From positions 1-7,371 of the forward strand of contig PWPR01000149.1 of the NCBI GenBank assembly GCA_003557085.1: a stretch of DNA of 7,371 nucleotides, given 5' to 3'. Under the pieces are notes generated by a model. The model searched no databases, had not been told where the DNA came from, and was given only the letters and a program-made list of their open reading frames with translations. The DNA comes from Clostridia bacterium (GTDB taxonomy: Bacteria; Bacillota; UBA994; PWPR01). The position numbers and the translations under genes are program-made. Of this stretch, positions 1 to 6,696 are shown one piece after another (position 1 is the stretch's first letter; the number at the start of each line of letters is the position of its first letter).

Positions 1-96
1 AGGCTGCCATACATTTTCAGCTATTTGGGCGCTAATGTACTGTTTAATTTGAACATATAAAGGAACACCTGATTTTCGGTTCAATTCTATAGACAT
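1..96 (-). CDS. GntR-family transcriptional regulator, N-terminal fragment (cut by window edge)
   Basis: Only the first 32 codons are in the window; the gene continues past the left edge. The peptide starts MSIELNRKSGVPLYVQIKQY and continues with ISAQIAENVWQP. The pattern P-L-Y-x-Q-I-K-x-x-I followed by a QI...W-x-P stretch is the first helix of the GntR winged helix-turn-helix domain. The start is well supported: ATG at 96-94 lies six bases after the GGAGG core of an AGGAGGTG Shine-Dalgarno (108-101). The gene has its own promoter and a palindrome between promoter and start, so autoregulation is likely (inference). The effector domain that would separate YtrA, HutC, FadR or MocR types lies outside the window, so the subfamily and target genes cannot be stated. 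Neighbour: the seven-gene operon terminates just upstream, so this is a separate transcription unit. Confidence 0.85.
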   Translation of the reverse strand, partial: MSIELNRKSGVPLYVQIKQYISAQIAENVWQP

Positions 97-100
97 TGAG

Positions 101-108
101 CACCTCCT
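101..108 (-). promoter_or_regulatory. Shine-Dalgarno of the GntR gene
   Basis: AGGAGGTG on the minus strand is a full-length complement to the 16S rRNA 3' end. Its position fixes the regulator's start at the ATG 96-94. Confidence 0.85.
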
Positions 109-118
109 AAATTGGCTT

Positions 119-134
119 AATGGACTAGTCCATT
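119..134. promoter_or_regulatory. Perfect 16-bp palindrome, candidate GntR operator
   Basis: AATGGACTAGTCCATT reads identically on both strands with no mismatch and no spacer. It lies 22 bases upstream of the regulator's ATG and just downstream of the predicted transcription start, where a bound dimer would block initiation or early elongation. The core TGG-A-CTAG-T-CCA has the size and symmetry of GntR-family operators. From memory, unchecked, it resembles the TGGTCTAGACCA-type sites of HutC/DasR regulators and TGG(A/T)CTA half-sites reported for some MocR/PdxR regulators. Binding by the adjacent gene product is inferred from position. Confidence 0.65.
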
Positions 135-144
135 GTTCCTTTGC

Positions 145-173
145 ATTATACTACACATACAATAATTTTTAAA
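145..173 (-). promoter_or_regulatory. Predicted sigma-A-type promoter of the GntR gene
   Basis: On the minus strand a perfect -10 hexamer TATAAT lies at 150-145. A weaker -35 candidate, TTTAAA (four of six matches to TTGACA), lies at 173-168 with a 17-base spacer. Initiation would be expected around 138-141, leaving a leader of about 45 bases that contains the palindrome and the Shine-Dalgarno. The -10 is strong evidence; the -35 is weak, as expected for a promoter under local control. Confidence 0.6.
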
Positions 174-270
174 GGCTTAAGTTGTTTAAATCCTTTTATT
201 TTGCTAAAAGCAAAAAGACTTTTGTAATTACTTGCTTTATCATTACATTAAATGTTAGTTATTTACTTTT

Positions 271-310
271 AAAACAAAAAAAACCTCTACTTAATTATTC
301 AGTAGAGGTT
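271..310 (-). terminator. Intrinsic terminator of the der-pgsA operon
   Basis: On the minus strand AACCTCTACT (310-301) pairs perfectly with AGTAGAGGTT (291-282) around a nine-base loop (300-292). It is followed by an unbroken T run (283-276; its first two bases also form the foot of the stem), then a G and four more T. The T tract is only on the minus-strand exit side, so the terminator works for pgsA and not for plus-strand transcription. The stem begins on the last two bases of the pgsA stop codon (311-309), so there is no 3' untranslated spacer. Confidence 0.93.
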
Positions 311-848
311 ACTTAACTTGAAAAATGCTTCTTGATTTAATTATATAGTCCAGACCAGAAAAGAGTGTGATGATTCCAGCAGACCAGATAAACAAGTTTA
401 CAATAGTATTTAAATCACTATCTATTAAGTTACTAAGGTATAAAATAATTACCAGTAACATTTGAATTGTTGTTTTTAACTTACCAAATACACTCGCTTG
501 GATAACTGCTCCTTCAGCTGCAGCAATTGATCTTAATCCAGTTATAGTCAGTTCTCTAGTTAATACAATTATAACCAAAGCAATAGGCAATTGACCTAAA
601 GTTAAAAAAACAATAAATATAGAAAGCACAAGTAATTTATCTGCTAAGGGATCTAATAGTTTCCCTAAATTTGATGTCACTTTATATTTTCTAGCCAGAT
701 ATCCATCTAAGGCATCACTTAAAGCTGCAATTATGAATATTATTAATCCATATAACATACCAATTGAATCTGCTTGCATAGTAAATAATATTAATGGCAC
801 TATTGCTAATATTCTCATTATTGAGATTATGTTGGGAATATTCTTCAT
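309..848 (-). CDS. pgsA: CDP-diacylglycerol--glycerol-3-phosphate 3-phosphatidyltransferase
   Basis: This integral membrane enzyme moves the phosphatidyl group of CDP-diacylglycerol to sn-glycerol-3-phosphate, giving phosphatidylglycerol phosphate and CMP, the committed step to phosphatidylglycerol and cardiolipin. The 179 residues match the family's usual length of about 180-190. The complete CDP-alcohol phosphatidyltransferase signature D-x2-D-G-x2-A-R-x8-G-x3-D-x3-D is present at residues 45-70 (D45, D48, G49, A52, R53, G62, D66, D70), so the metal and CDP site is intact. Hydrophobic stretches at about 7-23, 31-45, 70-100, 126-142 and 147-168 fit a multi-pass protein. It is the last gene of the operon. 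Its ATG overlaps the rimO stop (ATGA, 848-845), with the Shine-Dalgarno-like AGGGAGA (860-854) inside the rimO 3' end. GpsA, five genes upstream, makes its acceptor substrate. The cardiolipin synthase and phosphatidylserine synthase branches share the motif, but the N-terminus (MKNIPNIISIMRIL) and length favour PgsA. Confidence 0.95.
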   Translation of the reverse strand: MKNIPNIISIMRILAIVPLILFTMQADSIGMLYGLIIFIIAALSDALDGYLARKYKVTSNLGKLLDPLADKLLVLSIFIVFLTLGQLPIALVIIVLTRELTITGLRSIAAAEGAVIQASVFGKLKTTIQMLLVIILYLSNLIDSDLNTIVNLFIWSAGIITLFSGLDYIIKSRSIFQVK

Positions 849-2146
849 TTGCTTCTCCCTAGCAATGAATCAAAGCTTATATCAGTAATCACTACATCTA
901 CAACTTCTCCAATTTCTAAGTTTTGCTCGCTTTCAATGTAAAATGCGCTATCAATATTTGGTGCATTTGCTTTACTTAAAACTTCATATCTTGTTCTAGA
1001 CAACTTTTTACTTACAATAACTTTGACTTGACTATGCAGCATTTTTTTCTTTTTTGTATAAGATATATATTTTTGCTCTTCTATTAGCTCTCTTTGTCTT
1101 TCGTTAATAACTTCTTGACTAACTTTATTTTCTAATAATGCTGCATCAGTATTTTCTTCTTCAGAATAACCAAATACACCTAAGTGGTCAAACTTAACTT
1201 CATTAATAAAGTCTTTTAAATACTGAAACTCCTCATCTGTTTCTCCTGGGAACCCTACAATTAGGGTAGTTCTTAAAGTCAAGCTAGGAATTCTACTACG
1301 CAAACTATTAAACCAATCTGCATTTATAAGTTCTCTAGAACTTCTTTTCATTGCTTTTAAAATATGTGGGTGAGCATGTTGAATAGGTATATCCAAATAT
1401 GAAGCAATTCTATCTTCTTTGGCGATCAAATCTATCAGTTCAGATGAAATATACCCAGGGTAACAATAAAGCAATCTATACCATTCTATCCCATCAATTT
1501 CTAATAAAGATTTTAATAAATCTATAATATTTATATTTGCTGCTAAGTCCATACCATATGCTGTTGTGTTTTGGGCTACAAGATTAATCTCTTTAGTCCC
1601 GTTTTCTGCTAAGATTTTTACTTCTTGAATTATTTCAGACAAATTTCTGCTCTGATAATTACCTTTAATAGCTGGAATTGCACAGTAAGAACACTTACTA
1701 TTACACCCATCAGCTATTTTTACAAAGGCACTTGGTGTTGAATCAACTTTTCTTTTTGTAAAACTCTTCCCAATTCTCTTTGAGTCCCTATATATTTTTT
1801 TTGGCTCATTTTCCATTAAAATATCAGCTATTTGGTCAAAATGACCAACACCTACAAAAGAAACTACTTCTGGAATCTCTTGAGCTAACTCTTCTGCATA
1901 CCTTTCTGCTAAACATCCTGTTACATATACTCTTACACTTTTACTATACTCAGTTGCTGTTAAAATAGCATCAATTGATTCTTCTTTAGCTGCTTTGATA
2001 AAGCCACAGGTGTTAACAATAATAATGCTTGCTTTATCAGGACTATATACCTCATTATAGCCTGCTGTACTAATAAGTCCTCGCATTACATCAGCATCTA
2101 CATCATTTTTATCACAACCAAGTTTAGTGATATAAAAATTTTTCAT
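845..2146 (-). CDS. rimO: Ribosomal protein S12 (aspartate) methylthiotransferase
   Basis: This radical SAM enzyme with two iron-sulfur clusters adds a methylthio group to a conserved aspartate of ribosomal protein S12. The 433 residues are the usual length. The N-terminal methylthiotransferase domain has its cluster cysteines at C11 (KLGCDKN), C47 (NTCGFI) and C78 (TGCLAE). The radical SAM domain has C148-x3-C152-x2-C155 (DGCNSKCSYCAIP). A C-terminal TRAM domain covers about 370-430. RimO rather than MiaB is indicated by the LGCDKNDVDADVM start, the NLVAQNTTAYGMDL segment, WYRLLYCYP, YLDIPIQHAHPHILKAMKR and the APNIDSAFYI element of the TRAM domain. The usual AQDTT is AQNTT here. The start is set by family alignment and by the preceding stop (TAA, 2150-2148), one base away. 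No Shine-Dalgarno is visible upstream, so translation probably depends on ribosomes finishing the HTH gene. It overlaps pgsA by four bases. Confidence 0.95.
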   Translation of the reverse strand: MKNFYITKLGCDKNDVDADVMRGLISTAGYNEVYSPDKASIIIVNTCGFIKAAKEESIDAILTATEYSKSVRVYVTGCLAERYAEELAQEIPEVVSFVGVGHFDQIADILMENEPKKIYRDSKRIGKSFTKRKVDSTPSAFVKIADGCNSKCSYCAIPAIKGNYQSRNLSEIIQEVKILAENGTKEINLVAQNTTAYGMDLAANINIIDLLKSLLEIDGIEWYRLLYCYPGYISSELIDLIAKEDRIASYLDIPIQHAHPHILKAMKRSSRELINADWFNSLRSRIPSLTLRTTLIVGFPGETDEEFQYLKDFINEVKFDHLGVFGYSEEENTDAALLENKVSQEVINERQRELIEEQKYISYTKKKKMLHSQVKVIVSKKLSRTRYEVLSKANAPNIDSAFYIESEQNLEIGEVVDVVITDISFDSLLGRSK

Positions 2147-2147
2147 T

Positions 2148-2534
2148 TTAATTGTATAGCAACATGAAAGCTACTACAGCGACACTCATAATTATTAACC
2201 CACCTATAATTAATAAAAATCTTCTTTGTGTTTTCTTTTCACTTTCAATCTCTTTCAAAGTATTATTAGTCACTAAATCATTTGAAGAATCATAATGCTT
2301 TACTCCTGTGTCATCACTATAAAGTTTTAGTAAGTGAGCATAGTCTAAACTAAGCTCTCTAGAGATAGATCTTAAAAACCCCTTTAAATATACTTCTCCA
2401 GGCAGTGCAGAATACTCTCCATTTTCTATTGAAGAGAGATACAACTTTCTAATTTTTGTTTCTTCATGTAAGGTTTCGAGTGATATTTCCTGCTTTTCCC
2501 GTTGTTCTTTTAGATAAGATCCCAGTTTACTCAT
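2148..2534 (-). CDS. RodZ-like membrane-anchored HTH protein lacking the extracytoplasmic domain
   Basis: The 128-residue protein begins with a RodZ-type helix-turn-helix domain (about 3-70). Visible elements are LGSYLKEQREKQEISLETL, then IRKLYLSSIENGEYSALPGEVYLKGFLRS in pieces around residues 28-56, with the family's typical ALPGxVYLKGFLRSY-like stretch. A charged linker follows (about 73-105), with basic KKTQRR just before one membrane helix (about 106-126), so the HTH domain should be cytoplasmic. The protein ends two residues after the helix. RodZ proteins such as E. coli RodZ and B. subtilis YmfM are usually about 290-340 residues with a long linker and an outer beta domain; that part is missing. 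There is no room for a remnant, because rimO starts one base after the stop. RodZ in rods links the MreB cytoskeleton to the membrane; whether this short form does so is inference. Start: ATG 2534-2532 after AGGAGG (2546-2541). Confidence 0.82.
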   Translation of the reverse strand: MSKLGSYLKEQREKQEISLETLHEETKIRKLYLSSIENGEYSALPGEVYLKGFLRSISRELSLDYAHLLKLYSDDTGVKHYDSSNDLVTNNTLKEIESEKKTQRRFLLIIGGLIIMSVAVVAFMLLYN

Positions 2535-2540
2535 TGCTTG

Positions 2541-2546
2541 CCTCCT
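2541..2546 (-). promoter_or_regulatory. Shine-Dalgarno of the rodZ-like gene, overlapping the ftsK stop
   Basis: AGGAGG (2546-2541) lies six bases before the ATG. The ftsK stop codon TAG (2547-2545) shares its last two bases with this site, so a ribosome finishing ftsK sits on the initiation site of the next gene. This supports translational coupling (inference). Confidence 0.85.
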
Positions 2547-4815
2547 AATTACTTTTATCTAATAAATCCTTTACAATGTCACTTTCCATAATGACATCTC
2601 TGGGTTTACTTCCTGCATATCCAGTTATAGCTCCTGCATCCTCTAGCTGATCTACTATTCTTGCTGCTCTGGTGTAACCGATTCTAAATCTTCTTTGTAA
2701 TAGTGATATTGATGCTGAACCATACTCAATAAATACTAAAAGGGCTTCTTCAAATAGTTCATCTTTTTCATCTATTATGTTAGTTTCTGAGGAGTCATTT
2801 TTATTAAAACTCTCTTTAGCATAATTAGCATCTTTTTGTTCTCTTATATATTTAACAATTTTATTTACTTCATTTTCGCCAATGAAAGATCCTTGAACTC
2901 TCACTGGTTTATTAAGTCCTGGTGGCATGTATAACATATCTCCGTTACCAAGTAGTTTTTCTGCTCCTGACATATCTAAAATAGTCCTACTATCAACAGA
3001 AGAGGAAACTGCAAAAGCTATTCTTGCAGGTATATTGGCTTTAATTAAGCCTGTAATAACATCTACAGACGGTCTCTGGGTACCTACTACTAGATGAATC
3101 CCAGCGGCTCTCCCCATTTGAGCTATTCTACAAATTGCATCTTCTACATCTTTAGAAGCTATCATCATTAAATCTGCCAGCTCATCTATAACAACTACTA
3201 CATATGGCAACTCCTTTACTTCATCTTTTGAAGAAGATATCTTTTTGTTATACTGTCCTATGTTCCTTACACCTTTTTTTGCTAACTGTTGGTATCTCTT
3301 TTCCATTTCTTGTACGACCCATACTAATGCTGCTGATGCTTTTTTAGGATCAGTTACTACTGGTGTTAATAAATGAGGCAATTCATCATAAATGTTTAGC
3401 TCAACTCTTTTTGGGTCTATTAATACAAATTTAACTTGATGCGGTTTTTTGGTTAAGAGAATGCTCGAAATAATAATATTTATGCAAACACTTTTACCAG
3501 ACCCAGTTGCTCCAGCAATTAAAAGGTGTGGTAAATCATTAATATTTGTGATTACTGGGGTGCCAGAAATGTCTAGACCCAGTCCAATTTTTATACCTTC
3601 TTTTGAAGTATCAAATTCATCACTAGTTAGAACCTCTTTTAATAATACAATGTTATTTGTATCATTAGGAACTTCAATTCCAATTGCTGACTTTCCAGGT
3701 ATAGGGGCTTCTATTCTAATACTTTTTACCGCTAAGCTTAAAGCTATATCATTTTCTAAGGAAGAAACCTTACTAACTTTTACACCAGCTGCTATTTGTA
3801 GTTCAAATCTAGTAATTGTTGGCCCAACTGAAACTTTAGTTACCCTAGCATCTATTTTGAAATTTTTAAGTGTTTCTTCTATTTTATAAGCTTGTTGCCT
3901 TAAAAACTGCTGACTATCTAGCTCTTTTTCTTCTGGATTATTAAGTAAGTTTAACCCTGGCAGCTTATATTTTTCATCTGGTATTGCTAATTGTACATCT
4001 AGTTCATTCTCACTAAAATCTTCATCTTTACTATTTTCATTATCTCTTAGCTTCTTTTCTCTTATATCTTTGACTATTTCTTTAATATCTTCATCTGAAG
4101 CTTCTTCATTCTTACTATTATCAGCTAGCTCTTCTTTATCAGTCTTTAGATCAAGTTCAATTTGCTTGCTGTTAGACTCATCTTCATATTTATAGTTATA
4201 TGTAGGACTTTCAATGATTAACTCTGTCTTACTGCTTTCTTTTATAGGATTTTTCTTAGGTTTTTCATCTATTTTATTTTTGGTTTTATTAAATAATCCC
4301 TTTATAACACTTACAAAATTGTCAAAACCACTAACAAAACTTAATCCTGTATATAAAATAAAACCAACCATTAACACAGTTATTAAGATTATATACATAC
4401 CAATATTACCAAAAGCTTTATTTAGTAAGTAGATGGTATATCCACCAATTAATCCACTACCTAAACCTTCTAGCCCTGCATTATGAGCTTGATCATATGC
4501 AATATTTGGAAGACTAATTATATGAATAAAAGATAGTATAGATAATATTATTAGCGACAGATATAGGTATTTAAGTTTACTTGACTTCTCACTTGATTTT
4601 AAATTAGACAACCCGGTCACAATCAAACCTGCTACAATAATATATGAGCCATAATTGCCAAATAAACTTGCTAACAATCTATAAATAAACCCACCTATAA
4701 TCCCTCCATCGCCTTGAGAGTAAATTATAAATGCAAGAAATAAAGCTATAGCAATAAGAGCTATGGCAATTGCTTCTTTTTTGTAATTATTTTTTTTAGC
4801 TTTCTTCTTAGCCAT
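2545..4815 (-). CDS. ftsK: DNA translocase FtsK/SpoIIIE
   Basis: This septum-located, ATP-driven DNA pump clears chromosomes from the division plane and, in spore formers, moves DNA into the forespore (SpoIIIE). It has 756 residues, close to B. subtilis SpoIIIE (about 790). A poly-lysine N-terminus precedes an integral membrane domain with hydrophobic segments at about 13-32, 56-70, 83-101 and 137-160. A highly charged Glu/Lys/Asp/Asn-rich linker (about 180-280) follows. The motor then has an alpha domain (about 300-400) and a RecA-like beta domain with Walker A GATGSGKS (435-442) and Walker B VVVVIDELADL (D544, E545). DPKRVEL (468-474) and GTQRPSVDVITGLIKANIP (578-596) are typical of the family. 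The C-terminal gamma winged helix (about 685-745: LLQRRFRIGYTRAARIVDQL) would read orienting DNA motifs. Start: ATG 4815-4813 after AAGGAGT (4827-4821), 14 bases past uppP. FtsK and SpoIIIE cannot be told apart by sequence alone. Confidence 0.96.
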   Translation of the reverse strand: MAKKKAKKNNYKKEAIAIALIAIALFLAFIIYSQGDGGIIGGFIYRLLASLFGNYGSYIIVAGLIVTGLSNLKSSEKSSKLKYLYLSLIILSILSFIHIISLPNIAYDQAHNAGLEGLGSGLIGGYTIYLLNKAFGNIGMYIILITVLMVGFILYTGLSFVSGFDNFVSVIKGLFNKTKNKIDEKPKKNPIKESSKTELIIESPTYNYKYEDESNSKQIELDLKTDKEELADNSKNEEASDEDIKEIVKDIREKKLRDNENSKDEDFSENELDVQLAIPDEKYKLPGLNLLNNPEEKELDSQQFLRQQAYKIEETLKNFKIDARVTKVSVGPTITRFELQIAAGVKVSKVSSLENDIALSLAVKSIRIEAPIPGKSAIGIEVPNDTNNIVLLKEVLTSDEFDTSKEGIKIGLGLDISGTPVITNINDLPHLLIAGATGSGKSVCINIIISSILLTKKPHQVKFVLIDPKRVELNIYDELPHLLTPVVTDPKKASAALVWVVQEMEKRYQQLAKKGVRNIGQYNKKISSSKDEVKELPYVVVVIDELADLMMIASKDVEDAICRIAQMGRAAGIHLVVGTQRPSVDVITGLIKANIPARIAFAVSSSVDSRTILDMSGAEKLLGNGDMLYMPPGLNKPVRVQGSFIGENEVNKIVKYIREQKDANYAKESFNKNDSSETNIIDEKDELFEEALLVFIEYGSASISLLQRRFRIGYTRAARIVDQLEDAGAITGYAGSKPRDVIMESDIVKDLLDKSN

Positions 4816-4829
4816 TTTAAACTCCTTAA

Positions 4830-5627
4830 TTAGATATTAATAGTAACCATTAATATACCGATAAGAATACAATAATATGAGAAATAGTTCCATTTGTCAC
4901 TTTGTATTACCTTCATTAATAACTTAATCGCAAAAACACCAAAAATAAAAGATGCTAATACTCCAATAAATAAATCTAATAATATAATATTAGAGTCACT
5001 AAGCATAGCTGGTATCTTAAGTATGATAGCACCAGCTGTAACAGGCAAGGACATTATAAATGACCATTCTGCGGCAGTTCTTCTATCTAATTGTCTCTTT
5101 AGTCCAGCTGTAATACTCATACCAGACCTTGAAATGCCAGGAATAAGGGCTAAACTTTGAAATATGCCTACAAATACAGCGTCTTTTATAGTAATATCAG
5201 ATAACTTTCTTTCTCCAATTCTAACTTTAGTTGAATAAAATAAAACAGAACCTGTGGCTATTAAAGCAAATCCCACATAAAGAACTGAATCAAAAAGTTG
5301 TTCAAAATAATTATTTAAAGATAATCCCAGAACTACTGCAGGTATTGATGCAGCAATTAATAAAACAACTGGGTTTGTTTTAGTATTAAAATGGTTTTCT
5401 TGCTTATTTGTAAATATTGCAAAAAAATCTTTAATTATTAATACTATTTTGTCCCAAAAGCACACCATTATAGAAAATAAAGTGCCAACGTGTAACATGA
5501 TCTCCATAGTATTGCCTGGGATAGATACATTTAAATATTCACTAAAAATAACCAGATGTCCTGAACTACTTACTGGTAAAAACTCAGTAATGCCCTGAAT
5601 TATTCCCAGTATTAGGGTTCTAATCAT
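4830..5627 (-). CDS. uppP: Undecaprenyl-diphosphatase (bacitracin resistance family)
   Basis: This multi-pass membrane enzyme removes a phosphate from undecaprenyl diphosphate to renew the lipid carrier for peptidoglycan and wall polymers; overexpression in this family gives bacitracin resistance. The 265 residues are the usual length. The first catalytic block, QGITEFLPVSSSGHL (11-25), holds the (E/Q)xxxE motif as Q11 and E15, the serine cluster 20-22 and H24. The second block, PGISRSGMSI (163-172), carries R167, the counterpart of the essential arginine in E. coli UppP. Q in place of the first E is an accepted family variant. Many hydrophobic segments fill the protein. The start ATG 5627-5625 is preceded by GGAGGAA (5637-5631). 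It lies 52 bases after gpsA, the largest gap in the operon. Its place between gpsA and ftsK is less usual than the rest of the cluster. Confidence 0.95.
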   Translation of the reverse strand: MIRTLILGIIQGITEFLPVSSSGHLVIFSEYLNVSIPGNTMEIMLHVGTLFSIMVCFWDKIVLIIKDFFAIFTNKQENHFNTKTNPVVLLIAASIPAVVLGLSLNNYFEQLFDSVLYVGFALIATGSVLFYSTKVRIGERKLSDITIKDAVFVGIFQSLALIPGISRSGMSITAGLKRQLDRRTAAEWSFIMSLPVTAGAIILKIPAMLSDSNIILLDLFIGVLASFIFGVFAIKLLMKVIQSDKWNYFSYYCILIGILMVTINI

Positions 5628-5679
5628 AAGTTCCTCCGATTCTTATCTTAATTACTAAAAATTAACACCATAGACTTTC

Positions 5680-6693
5680 TTAGTTTTCTATATCTTCTAT
5701 TTCTGGTCTTTTGTCTCCTGTCATTAAAAGTTCTACAGCTTCATGAACATCAATTTTTTCATGTAAAACATTATATAGAGTTGTCGTTATAGGCATTCTA
5801 ACATCATATTCTTTAGCCAACTCGTAAGCAATATTACAAGCACTCACGCCTTCAACAACCATTTGTGTATTTGCTAGGTATTCAGATAGCTTTTGGCCTT
5901 CTCCAATAGCCATTCCACAACGTCGATTCCTACTATGCATTGATGTGCAAGTAACGATTAAATCTCCTACTCCAGATAGGCCTGAGAAAGTAACACTTTG
6001 AGCACCCATAGCAATTCCTAATCGTCTTATCTCTGTTAATCCTCTTGTCATCAAAGCAGCTCTCGTGTTATCTCCTAACCCAATACCATCTAAGACACCA
6101 GTAGCTAAGGCAATAATGTTTTTTAGTGCTCCACCAACTTCTACACCAGGCACATCATAACTAGTATATACCCTAAAGAAAGGTGTCATGAAAGCATTTT
6201 GCACTGCTAATGCAGTGCTGAGTTTTTTAGCAGCTACTACAGTAGCTGATGGTACTTTATTACCTGTCTCTTCAGCATGATTAGGCCCTGATAATACAGC
6301 AATTTCATTTTCAGGAAAAGCATCTTCAATTACTTCACTTAATCTCTTTTTAGTTTGTGGATCAAATCCTTTTCCTATATTAACTAAAACTGCTTTTCTT
6401 GATATTTTGTTCTTTATATTAAAAATAGTCTTATAAAGATATTCTGATGGTAAAGCAAATACAATCAAATCTTTATCATATAAAGCTTCATCTATATTAC
6501 TTGTAGCAATTACTTTTTCACATAAAGTCACATTTGGTAAGAAAGTTACATTTATGTGGTTATTATTAATCTGTTCAATTACTTCTTTTTCTCTTGCCCA
6601 AAGTGTGACATTTTCAAAGTTTTCAGCAAGTACTGTAGTTATAGCACTTCCCCAACCTCCAGCTCCAATAACAGATACTTTCTGGAATTTCAT
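5680..6693 (-). CDS. gpsA: NAD(P)+-dependent glycerol-3-phosphate dehydrogenase
   Basis: This soluble enzyme reduces dihydroxyacetone phosphate to sn-glycerol-3-phosphate, the precursor of phospholipids. It has 337 residues, typical for GpsA. The Rossmann fold starts at once, with the dinucleotide loop GAGGWGSA (10-17). Other family landmarks are NIGKGF (105-110, with K108), SGPNHAEE (135-142), the catalytic-lysine segment GALKNIIALATG (188-199, K191), GDNTRAALMTRGLTE (207-221) and the substrate-domain run SGLSGVGDLIVTCTS (237-251). The start ATG 6693-6691 is fixed by AGGAGG (6708-6703) and by the Rossmann strand beginning at residue 6. It follows der with only three bases between the genes. 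Its product feeds PgsA in the same operon and the PlsY acylation step; plsY itself is not found next to it. Confidence 0.96.
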   Translation of the reverse strand: MKFQKVSVIGAGGWGSAITTVLAENFENVTLWAREKEVIEQINNNHINVTFLPNVTLCEKVIATSNIDEALYDKDLIVFALPSEYLYKTIFNIKNKISRKAVLVNIGKGFDPQTKKRLSEVIEDAFPENEIAVLSGPNHAEETGNKVPSATVVAAKKLSTALAVQNAFMTPFFRVYTSYDVPGVEVGGALKNIIALATGVLDGIGLGDNTRAALMTRGLTEIRRLGIAMGAQSVTFSGLSGVGDLIVTCTSMHSRNRRCGMAIGEGQKLSEYLANTQMVVEGVSACNIAYELAKEYDVRMPITTTLYNVLHEKIDVHEAVELLMTGDKRPEIEDIEN

Positions 6694-6696
6694 TTT

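Noticed and set aside
199..224. Inverted repeat TTTTGC-TAAAA-GCAAAA and the overlapping CAAAAAGACTTTTG
   Set aside because: Short AT-rich stems with little predicted stability, between a strong terminator and the GntR promoter. They are what chance gives in AT-rich intergenic DNA, and I see no T tract or link to a gene.
3449..3889. 146-codon plus-strand open frame
   Set aside because: It lies wholly inside the conserved motor domain of ftsK on the other strand, has no Shine-Dalgarno or recognisable domain, and is an antisense shadow. The other plus-strand frames (1780-1968, 4214-4432, 4894-5160, 6554-6780, 7157-7345) fail for the same reason.
4000..4275. Possible foreign insert or repeat in ftsK, from the change in composition
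   Set aside because: The stretch encodes the charged Glu/Lys/Asp/Asn linker between membrane and motor domains, which is low-complexity and variable in this family. Base composition matches the surroundings and there are no flanking repeats.
4997..5041. Loss of the first catalytic glutamate of UppP (Q11 instead of E)
   Set aside because: The family motif is (E/Q)xxxE, so Gln is an accepted variant. E15, H24 and R167 are all present.
5628..5679. Possible promoter or terminator in the 52-base gpsA-uppP gap
   Set aside because: On the minus strand it contains a six-base A/T-only inverted repeat (TTAATT…AATTAA) and AT-rich hexamers, but no paired -35/-10 with correct spacing and no GC-containing stem with a T run. 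Apart from the uppP Shine-Dalgarno I can support nothing there.
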